NCBI RefSeq assembly: GCF_037975245.1
Contig: NC_092568.1
Location: 31,838,501 to 31,902,500 of the forward strand
Length of the DNA stretch: 64,000 nucleotides
Direction of reading: 5' to 3'
Source of the DNA: Apostichopus japonicus
Taxonomy: Eukaryota > Echinodermata > Holothuroidea > Aspidochirotida > Stichopodidae
A model generated the notes under the pieces. That model worked only from the letters and a program-made list of their open reading frames with translations. It had not been told where the DNA came from and searched no databases. Positions 54,401-64,000 of this stretch are shown here, one piece after another (positions within the stretch are counted from its first letter, which is position 1; each line of letters starts with the position of its first letter). A program made the translations under genes and the position numbers.

Positions 54401-56135
54401 AAAACTAGGATTTAATGGGAGGTCAAAAAATAAAAAGGACCGAATCGATCAAGACAACGTCGATGGAAAACTTTGACGGACCGAACGGGGAGTGCCAAGA
54501 CAAATTTGGACTCTGGACAAAAGAAGATCGCAGAGCCTGATTTTGTTGTGACGGTAGTTTTTTAAAACTACCGCTTGTGAGCATCAACAATGTTTCATCC
54601 ACAGAAATTCCGTCTTGTGAGGGGCGCTTATGAGAACTGTTTCATATGAATAATCAGAGAAGATGTGCGACACAGTTTGATGATCCTGGGAATAGATTTC
54701 ATTCGTATCAAGATGCAGGAAATGGTTCTCCATGAAACTAAATGCAATTTAGTTTTAACATGTCTTCAGCATTGCATCCATGCAATGAATAGGGACATGT
54801 TATATTGTATTCCATTTTCTGTTTATTTGTCCTATTCAAAGTACGGCTGTAAACGTTCCATTCGGGCTCTTTTTGAGATTTCTTGAGTTGATGATACATA
54901 TATAACTAACAACATATATTTGGGTATTCTCAGGGCTCCTTGAGCTCCCAAGTGTCTTGCATTGGAGAACTGATGGTTGATCATTAAACTGACCTTAGAG
55001 AAATATATGAACTTATGAAGTGTAAAAACATCAAACAGCAGGTTAAATCCTCACCTAAACCTAAATATATTCTTATATATTCATATATATATATATATAA
55101 ATTCATATACATAAATTCATATATATATATACATTTATATATATATATCACATAATATACTTAACTAAAATACCATCATAATGCTACTCGGAGTTTCACG
55201 GGTACGGCTCGCGCACCGATCATCAGGCAACTGATGTGGTATATATATATATATATATACATATGCATGTACATTTATTTAAATATGTGTGTGTGCATCT
55301 ATTAGCATCGTCCAGGGGTTGTATACATCTGCTCTTGTGGAATGAGGAAGATAAAATGTAATGTGCCCCCTTCCCCTGGTTCCTGGAATAACCTCTTCTA
55401 TTTTACCTCTTTTCCTCTGTAATATAATTTTATGAGACAAATGAAAATCAAGTTTTACCAACTGGAAAACAGTTCTGTATGTGCACTGCTCAGTGAAGTA
55501 GATTAGTGGCCATGCACTTTGAAAATGAAATCATCAGTTTTGAGGGTTCACCAGTTTTCTTTGAAATTTCTTCCACCGTACAGTACTGCAGTTATTCTTT
55601 TAAGATATATATGTGTTATTTGAAGGGGAAAACTAATGCAAAAAAACTCCAGATAACAATTAATTTTCAAACACCATTCACAACTTATATGCACAATGTT
55701 GTAAGTAGACTTGTTGGATTTATCTCGCCAGCTGTCTTCGCCCCTCAGAGATTATCTCCACTAAGCCCTTAATCTTCCCATCACTCTTTCCTTTCATTTT
55801 GCCTCTCCCATGTTGTCTCTAGTTTTTTTTTTTTTTTTCATTTGCTCATTTGTCCAATTCTACTTACCTGTTGTGTCTCTTCATGTGTCCTTTGTTTTCG
55901 TTTCTGTTTGCCTTGGAAGAAGATCCGGCTTGGATCGAAATGCCAGGCCCTCCAGGTGTGTTTGTAAAGACGAGGCCTACACAAGTTCTGTACTCTCTTG
56001 ACAGGTCCCCCCCCCCCACCCCGGTATGTGTATCATACTCCTGGCCATGCAGACCCTGTACATATACCTTACTAAATTTCAAAGCAATTTTGTAAAATAT
56101 GTGAATAGCAACTATGATATGCAGTATGTAATAAA
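54401..56135 (+). other. KAT5 3' untranslated and flanking region
   Basis: The 3' UTR starts after TAA 54398-54400. AATAAA occurs about 30 bases after the stop (probably too close) and again at 56130-56135, a possible polyadenylation signal giving a 1.7 kb 3' UTR. TA-rich microsatellites lie at about 55070-55150 and 55238-55262. The true 3' end is unknown. Confidence 0.45.
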
Positions 56136-59100
56136 GTCGAATACCTTACCCAATGTTTTATTTGTTTGTTTTGTCATGTGATTTTGCTCCTTCCCTTCCC
56201 AATAATTTGATGACCTCTCACCCCTGTTCAAAGGAAAGAGGAAGAAAGAAACTCTTGTAACTAGGAATGTACTTGACGGCCGTGCGAGATTATTCTAGTG
56301 GATACTTTGCAAAGAGTGCCAGACAAATGATGAATTTGTGTTTCATTTGTATACCTCATTTATCTGTCACGTTTACGCATTTCATATTTGGTTCCTTGCT
56401 GGAAGCTAAGGAACCTATGCAGCCAGGTTGCCGTGTGTGTATGTATGTATGTGTGCGTCTGTGACACTTGCTTTGGTCCGCAATAACTCAACAACGGATT
56501 GGTGGATATTTGCCATATATTGCTATGGAGATATATTATAGTGAGAAGGTGTGCCCTATCGTTATGGCGCTGAACTTATGAATATTAATGAGGTTACGGT
56601 CTCAAACGTAATAATCTTTACATTGCAATACCTCCACAACCCTTAGTCGGATTTTTAACCAAACTTAGAATACAGTTGTTAATTAATAGCTGGTACATAT
56701 AGGCCCATAGTTGTTGGGACCTGTGTGCACAAAAAATTCCGGGGGCCAAGTGGGCCCAAATTTTATTTCCACCTCAAATGCATTTTGGGACACATTCTTT
56801 GAGCCCGAAAATTGTGAGGCTCAGTATGTTTGTATGTAATGTAATATAAAAGGGAATTACAGTAGTTCACGGGATTTCTGTTTACGCCAAGGTTAAATTT
56901 TGGATTATCCTAATCCGGCCACCCCCCCCCCCCCGACGATGTATAAGATACATTGGTGCAAGTTTCCAAAACTATTCCCGGTAGATATATAGCCTACCAT
57001 GCGTATCCCAGCTTCGTCATTACCAGACATGCGTCCTTGACATAAATGAGAGGATTTTAGGTTAATCTCTTTCCCGTACCGCCCATTCCCCCTGGCCAGG
57101 TAAAGTAGGTTTTGTTTTTCATGGACACCCATTTGTCATTCTGTATACCGTAGTGAAATATGCATATATAACGAGAGTATTGCGGCGGATTATAGGTGTT
57201 TTCTAGTTCGCATGAAGTTGTTTTTTTTTTTCATATTTCTTCTGTTCTATATTCATAACTATTACTATTCACAACTATGCAACCCACCGTAGGATCATAC
57301 CTCATATTTTGTCCATGTCTCATTCGTATATCGAGGTGCATGTTTGGTGACTGGTATCATTCCAAATAACTATAGAGTCTCAATTAATTATCATATCATT
57401 TATGTATGAAGACAGACGCAAATTGATGTGATGTAGGATGAAAGTTAACAAGTATGAGAGGGTTTCATTTCATTTCCATTAGTGGCGTGCGCAAGGTTGG
57501 GGGAGGTGGGGAGGAGGCATGGCCCCACCTCCATCTTCAATCGGTTGCTTCTTTCTCTTAAATTCAGCTAGGGAATTTCTACATTCCTTCGGGAAGAATG
57601 AGACCAAATATCCTGCCCAGGACGCTCTTAAAAGGCGAGGATCCAGATTTGTTTGGGGTTGGATGTTCGACCGGCGCACTTTTCAACCTCACACAAAAAA
57701 AAAATTGTATAAGTGCTTATTGGCTGAACCTTGTGTGCACCTTAGCTCCAAGTTTTGTGGGGGGAAAAGCTCAAACGACTGTGTTCCTTCTCGTAAATAA
57801 GAAGTGCCCTGTTTTGTTAACGATAACAAGTAATTTTCCATTTTTTGTAATGAAAAAGTGCCCTTTAGTTGTGATTGAGAAACGTCCTTTTGCTGAGAAC
57901 TTAAAAAATATGTAATAATTTCAAAGTGGACTTTTGTTGAAAAAAAAATAGATGTTGCGAACATTGAAATACTAGATTTTGTGTTACAGAATGCACATTG
58001 CACATAGGGTCTATTTTGGCGGGTCGTTTGAGGTGACTTTGACACCCCTCCAATCAAAATCATATATATCCCATTCAGCCCCAACGTACCAGATTGAACC
58101 TTCTTTCGCCACCTTATAGTCTGAATATAGTGAAAGAAAATACCAGTACATTACATAGGATTACAGCAGTCGCTTGCGTAGGATATCAAGGGTGGTGGTG
58201 CAAAGGGTGGTGGTGGTCCAAAGTTAAAAATTTTCCCGACTGAATAATAGAGATCTGCACCATTATTGGCGTATTTAATGAAGGGAGTTACTCCATGTCA
58301 TGCGGTCATTGAAGCCAACTCTCATGTGAGGGAGGGGATCTGGGGTCCTTCCCAGCAAAGAATTTAGACGTCAAATGGTGTATTCTGAAGCATATTTAGG
58401 CTATAAATTAGGTCTATATCAACTGCAGTAGCTCCAAACACAAGGTTGTGCTAATAAATGTCTCGTGTACGGTTGAAAAAGAGGCCTACCACCGAAGTAT
58501 AGTATTTCCATTCATCCCCGGCTGATGATGCAAAAACTGCCCCCCCCCCCTATACTGAATCAATTTCCTCCGACTGATGATGGGAGAAGGGGACATGTCC
58601 TCTCCTGGCTTCTCCCCCCCCCCCCCCCCCTCTTTTGGGTAGGCAGTTTTTTCTAGTTTGACGCATTTCACTTTTCATACTTTGAATTTCATCTTTTTTA
58701 TACATACTCATAACATAAATCATCGGTGTAACAGCCCGGTTACGAACATTGTCTATAATGCCAGGTGCCCTGTAACACTACTGAAGGACTATCATGTCAC
58801 GGTTGAAACTTATATCGCGCTGACAGTAGCAGCTATATGAAAAGTTCGGAACCAGTAGCGAATACAGAAACATTATATTCACACTGTCCTTGTAAGTGCT
58901 GAGAAGCGTGACATCATAGCATATATAGTCAATTCAGCAAAGATAAAGATCATATAACCCCAATAATTGTGTGCTTACGTCACTAATTCATGTTGACGGT
59001 GTCATAGTTATTTGATAACAATGCCTTACATTACGAGGCTGCTAAGGGTCACATGTATTTCTCCGAACACTGTCATTTGATGAACCTCACAAAATGTTGA

Positions 59101-59555
59101 GGTTCTGATGTGAATAGTTCAGATAGGCCTATATGAACTCGGTATATTACGTAAGAGCTTTACTGAGAATTCCATCGATGAGAAAGGACAAAATCACTAT
59201 CACCTGTAGTAAGGGTATTAAGATGCCACGACAAATAGCCTATATTAAACAGAACGAAAAAAAACCCTCAATCTTGAGAGATCTAACAATTAGGTATATA
59301 TGTTAGTCAACAACTGATTTTGAAATCCTAACATCGTTTTGTCATCATCCAGTCTCAACAGGGATATAACGAAATCTGTACTCTCAACGTCACAGAACAA
59401 GCGAGGATTTTTCACGCGGTGCCCTTTCCCTGATTGAACTATATAGATGGATACCCTACGCTTATTACGTTGTTAAGCTACACGACCTAAACATTGTTTG
59501 CCCACGGAGTTACATGAGAGGTCTTTATTTATGACCAAGAGGGTCTACCAGACAT
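56136..59555. repeat. Intergenic with fragmentary repeats
   Basis: The stretch at about 56400-56770 (GTATGTATGTGTGCG, CTTTGGTCCGCAATAACTC, CGGATTTTTAACC) has the look of a dispersed repeat. Poly-C/G boxes at 56925, 58540 and 58614 and the sequence GTGGCGTGCGCAAGG at 57482 look like transposon ends without partners. No gene was recognised; the reading frames here have no family signature. Confidence 0.4.
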
Positions 59556-59711
59556 CGATCTTGACAACTTCAATAGACGCTTCCCTAGCGACGACCTTTG
59601 GCCTTCGAAACCACTTCTCGGCGCTCTCATTTAGGTTTCCTTTGCATCACGTAGAGTGATTTTTGCTCCTTTTTGCCTTGTTGGAAGAATTTTACTCTTT
59701 ATAAAAGACAG
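59556..59711 (+). other. Candidate noncoding first exon with strong splice donor
   Basis: A locally less AT-rich stretch (CGCTTCCCTAGCGACGACC at about 59578, then TTTGCATCACGTAG) ends in AAAGACAG|GTAAGAT at about 59712, a near-ideal 5' splice site. A gene running off the right side of the window could start here. No coding start is visible, so this is weak. Confidence 0.22.
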
Positions 59712-61563
59712 GTAAGATCGTTAATTTTGTTATTGCAAACGTTTGCTGTAATCTTCGTTATCTAAAACTAGAGTTGTGAGACACAATGTTTCGTTTACAT
59801 TGTATATTCGAAAGACTTGAGGTTTGCGGTACTGTGTTAATGTAACCTAGCTTTTGGTGAGATATTGTGTAACACGTACGTAGCGTGGGGCTCAGTACAC
59901 GCAGATTGCTAAGGAACTGACATGATCCTCATCTTATAATTCGCAATGTGTGGCTTCCTAGAAAATATCGCATATACACTGACGAATATAGAATAAACAA
60001 TATATTGTGGTAGGTATGTATATACTTGCACCTCCTTTGCTGGATGTATGCCAATGCTACCGAGTGAAGTTCTAACATAGCTGAGACCCATAACATGTAG
60101 CATTTATACATGATATATGTTCATGTCACTGATTAGACAATTGTATCTGACTTTCTTCTTTTACTTCCTTGTTGTATTGTTTGATTTTGAACCATTTTGA
60201 AATTAAATATCCAACAAAAGTTAGGCTAGTCCATACATTAGCTGATCTAGTCTCATTTCAAATAATGATGAGAATTCCACATTTTTGGCGAAGTTTGGAG
60301 TTACATTTTCTCCTAGAAATTAGAATTTTTAATGCGAAAGCGATTCTGCATGGAGACCAACTTTTGATAGTCGTATGATAACAAAGAATTTGACAATTAA
60401 CTTTCATACTTTGTCCAAAAAAAAAGATAGAGGAGGGTACTTTAGTCTTACCTACTAGTAATACAGTACTATGTCAAATTCGATTTAAATATTGCCCCAA
60501 ATGTTTTTGAATTTGATGGCCAGGTCTGTCGAGGACCAGGTGAGACCTCTCGACAATTTTTTTCACCGGATGTCTGAATATATTCATTTTATACACACAT
60601 GATGGTATGAACAATTTATCTGAAAATGGGAATACAGTATTGTTTATTTCAAAATTTCCCAGCCCTACTAAGTGAACCCGAGGAATGACACCCCACTCAA
60701 CCCCAACCCCCTCCGAAACATATGTCTTCTCTCGTCAGGCCTGATGGTCAGTCGTGTTTTAACTTCCATAACGTCTTTGAAGAATTTTCATTTTCCGAGT
60801 CATCTTGTAGTAGAATTTTTTCTCAGAGGGTTGTGAATAAATGTAACGACTGACCTGAATCGGTCAATGTGATTAAAGGTTTAAAAACCTTAATGAAAAT
60901 ACTTAAAGAATTACAAAAAGATGCAAATGATAAGTTGTTATGTATGATGTGATAAGACCCGTTTTTCTGGGTAGAGATCGTTTCCCTCTCGATCCAGTTT
61001 CCCTAAAAATTTCCCTCTCATTCCAGTCTCCTCTGCACCTGCATATTATCTCTCTCATTGTCCATAGTTTAACACTGCTTCTGGGAATCATTTTGTGGTT
61101 GAGAGCCACCAAACATATATTTTAGCTTTTAGAGAGCAATTACTGACACGTTAATATTGGGAGTTGTATTTGAAACCTAACCCCACACTCCATCAACTTA
61201 TTTGACGAAGGTTATTATCATGATATGGGATATGTGGTAATACTAACGGGGGAGGGGGTAGGTCACCGTCCCCCCCCCACACTTTGAAAAGGGGGGTGGC
61301 AGGATCATGTTTCTTTCGCAACAAGAGCTGCAATCCACGGCAGTTTTAAACAATCCAGCTGGATCCTTTTCATGATAGCATAACCGGGAGTGCTAGGCAA
61401 TAAAGCAATCGTTCAAAATGATCTAATGTTTAGTTTTCCATATGCTCATACGTCTACTTTTGGAAAGAAACACTGAAATTCGTATATATCGTAGAAAACG
61501 GTTGAAATTTATACATCTAATAATCTTAATTGACAACCCCATTTGTGCCACCGTATGATGGCA
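59712..61563. other. Intergenic or intronic, with LINE scrap
   Basis: At about 60770-60910 the plus strand translates to SHLVVEFFSQRVVNKCND followed by a stop and PESV, like the FFS.RVVN.WN.LP...V segment at the end of CR1-like LINE proteins. Otherwise nothing recognised. Confidence 0.45.
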
Positions 61564-62063
61564 CAGTGGCGGAGCGTCCATACAGTCAGGTGGCGAATGC
61601 CCCCCCCCCCCTCCCCCTGACGGACTCAAATGGACTGCTGGCGCCCTTTTCATCTTTTTACCACTTTTTACCACTTTTTACCATCTTTTTACCACTTTAT
61701 TCGTGATTGTTGACTTTATTATTGCGTTCTAATCTACTTATTGACATTTGTCACATATTGTTGGTGTAATTTTCTGACAAAATGCTCTAACGGCGGTCTT
61801 GTGATGAAGCGCATGCACTTTCAACACCCATATAAACTTCAGAGTTGTCACAAATGGCGATGACACCTATTTTTTTTCGTTTATCTGCAAATTAGCAAGG
61901 CCCGGAAAGGGTCATTTCCGGCGATCTAAGGAGTATCTTGATTCAAAAAAAAATCTGTACGCTCCGCGCCAACCTGTGGTGGCGCTCCGCTTAGATAGTG
62001 TCGAAAGCGCCCCTATACGGACCATTCTCGCCCCCCTGACCAATACCCCTAGCTCCGCCACTG
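61564..62063. mobile_element. Complete 500 bp hAT-type MITE
   Basis: The ends CAGTGGCGGAGC and GCTCCGCCACTG are inverted. The element is flanked by a perfect 8 bp target duplication TGATGGCA (61556-61563 and 62064-62071), the hAT hallmark. The interior has a poly-C box, CTGCTGGCGCCCTTTTC, short TTTTTACCACT repeats, and CGCTCCGCGCCAACC with GGTGGCGCTCCGC. No coding capacity. Fragments of the same family occur at 13288, 15508 and 37565. Confidence 0.93.
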
Positions 62064-64000
62064 TGATGGCATCTATACAAACTAAATACTTCTGGTGAAG
62101 ACTTCAAACCTCCACCAGATTTACACATTTTACCATTTACATTTCAGCCCACACGGGCCTTGCCCACTCAGATCCATTTACATGTAAAAACGTAATCTAC
62201 AGTTTTCGATAAATTTGTCTTCTCTTCCGTTAATAGCCTATACTATTACAACCAACATTGTAGCAAACTGGCTTCACTGAGGAAGAAGCTATACAGGGTG
62301 ATTGGGTTACAGTTGTTCAATAGATCTGCTTTTGTTTAGCATACCATTGTTTATAATCCTATTGTCCAGTTACCCTCGCGATAAGGAAAGCAAGCTACAA
62401 CAGTCCAGAGAGGATAGTTCTTGAGGTCTTTGAGGGGTAAACTTGGAGTCTATTGTTATTCTGCGACTGGTATTGATCAGTTGACAGTGAAGGGCGAACA
62501 ATGCCAATGGTGGTTAATCGTCTTCGACCCGTCATTTATGTCTTCAATGAGTTAGCTGGACTTAATTGAAGGATGACAAAACCCTTTAGAATTCAAATAT
62601 CGGGAAGAGACGTTCATTCATATCTTCATGATCAACAAAATCTTATCCGCCTCATGTAAAGAATTTTAATCGTCTATAGTTGCTCTCTCCACCCAAGAAA
62701 AGGTTTGTTTCAGATAATCTCATTATAGCTCCAAACCCACTAAATATGTTTTTCCTATATACTCGGTAGCTTTAAAGAAGCAAAGACTTTAAAAAGTAGT
62801 TCAAATCTAATTCTTTATTTTACACACGTAGGGAATTTGTCGGAATATGAACCCAGTTCATGATTCAAACATTGCAATTTGCTACATTGGTCAGTTAGAT
62901 GCTATATAGGCCTAAAAAACACAAATACGCATTGTGTATTGACAAGCCCTGTCTCTGACCGCATAGAAAAAATTACAACTTGGTTAGCTCTTGTCTTTCT
63001 CGTTTTTAGTTTCTGCTTTGCAAGATATTATATCATAGCATTTTCAAGGATAACTGTTTATTTCATAAATAGATCTATATGGGATATTTATATATATTAT
63101 ATATAGGCCTATATATATATATACTCACACACATATACATATACAAGATAAGGCCATCACATGGAAACCTGATATTTCTTTATACACCAGTACTAAATTA
63201 CTAGATATTTACACATGAATTATATGCAGTACTTTTCGGAAAGACATATCGCTCAATGTAAAACTAAACCCTGCTGCCTTCCGTACATACATATATGGAG
63301 GTGGAGTTAATTCAGTAGAGGAGGTATATATGAATGGAAAGTTGATATCATTCCTGAACATTCCTGGCCAGGCAATATGGTAATCCTCTCCCCAACAACC
63401 CCACCCCCCCCCCACCCCCCACCTTGGAAGTCCTATGCACGCTACTATAATATACAAATAAATACTCACCGGAGCCCAGAGCTAGGGTGAATGTATATTC
63501 TCTTCTTTTTTTTTGGGGGGGGGGGGGCAATGTTGTTCCTCGCTACGCAACTGAGGCAAGCGAGCGTCATCTTTAATCGAATGAATTTGCATTCATCACT
63601 TTGATTCTCATTCTAAAGGAACTTGATTATTTAACATCATGGGTAATATTGTCTACAGTAGTACATCGTGACTGCAGTACAATGAATACGTCATGTCGTA
63701 TGCTTGCAACAAGGCATGTCTCGACAGACAATTATTCATCAAATCAGCAAGTGTACAACTCAACAAAAAAACATTTTCTTTAACTGAGTTTCACATTTTG
63801 TATGAACGTCATCCATTTTGTCTTGAATCTGTTCCTCTGCGTTGCCTCTCCTGGGTCAATGTAAGATTTGATTTAGACGTAGTGCTGGTTAGTTCATAAA
63901 GTACATTAGTGTAACTCTCACGTGGCCTCTGCTTTCATTAAACTGGTTCCAGTAATTACTACACATCGTACAGTATATAGCTGTGTATGATCTGTCTACA
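62064..64000. other. Intergenic or intronic, nothing recognised
   Basis: AT-rich DNA with a short TA microsatellite at about 63085-63125 and poly-C/G boxes near 63400 and 63515. No supported gene. Confidence 0.45.

Noticed and set aside
57479-58084. Overlapping frames of about 100-130 codons on both strands
   Set aside because: No domain pattern, and they lie in poly-G/A-rich repeat-like DNA.

Overview
Kind of organism. This is eukaryotic, animal DNA: AT-rich, intron-bearing genes with GT-AG splice sites, and many interspersed repeats. The KAT5 (Tip60) orthologue, the paraneoplastic-antigen-like (PNMA-like) Gag of a Ty3/Gypsy element, a tRNA-derived SINE, hAT, foldback and integrase-type DNA transposons, and frequent TAGGCCTA octamers suggest a marine invertebrate deuterostome. 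An echinoderm is most likely, but no single feature proves it.

Layout. (1) 0-7 kb: remains of two LINEs, a decayed SLC5-type transporter copy (about 850-1430), and a 4 kb DNA-transposon relic with GAGTCC-rich ends (2806-6778), into which a 1.26 kb TA-flanked foldback element (5498-6760) has inserted. (2) 7.9-11.5 kb: an intact SLC5-family sodium/solute symporter gene with two coding exons; its single intron holds a short copy of the GAGTCC element in the opposite orientation. (3) 11.5-17.9 kb: repeat-rich intergenic DNA with a tRNA-SINE, a GGGCCC-ended MITE, hAT fragments and a 1.3 kb CAGGGGCGG-ended element. (4) 17,915-29,860: a complete, very young Ty3/Gypsy LTR retrotransposon (11,946 bp). 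It has 2,811 bp LTRs, a Lys-type primer site, a gag with PNMA-like core and CCHC knuckle, and pol in the -1 frame. A GGGAAAC slippery site and a well-formed H-type pseudoknot lie at the gag/pol join. A one-base shift in a T run splits pol before RNase H. (5) 30-34 kb: GTGTCC-palindrome repeat, LINE remnant, simple repeats. (6) 34.8-43.7 kb, minus strand: a multi-exon integrase-like gene (GIN1/Ginger-type) with phase-compatible splice junctions but several disabling lesions. (7) 44.9-54.4 kb, plus strand: a complete KAT5/Tip60 acetyltransferase gene in 12 coding exons (471 aa). (8) 54.4-64 kb: KAT5 3' region, then repeat-bearing intergenic DNA including a perfect 500 bp hAT MITE with an 8 bp target duplication.

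How the parts relate. The host coding content is modest: one plasma-membrane transporter and one nuclear chromatin enzyme, not functionally linked. The rest is a layered record of transposition: foldback within a GAGTCC element, a hAT-like element and the LTR element side by side in one older TTGACG/CGTCAA-rich sequence, and a decayed integrase gene head-to-head with KAT5. The most novel candidates are the frameshift pseudoknot, the intron-containing integrase pseudogene with extra C-terminal exons, the 93 bp repeat with splice-like borders inside the LTR, and the foldback element.
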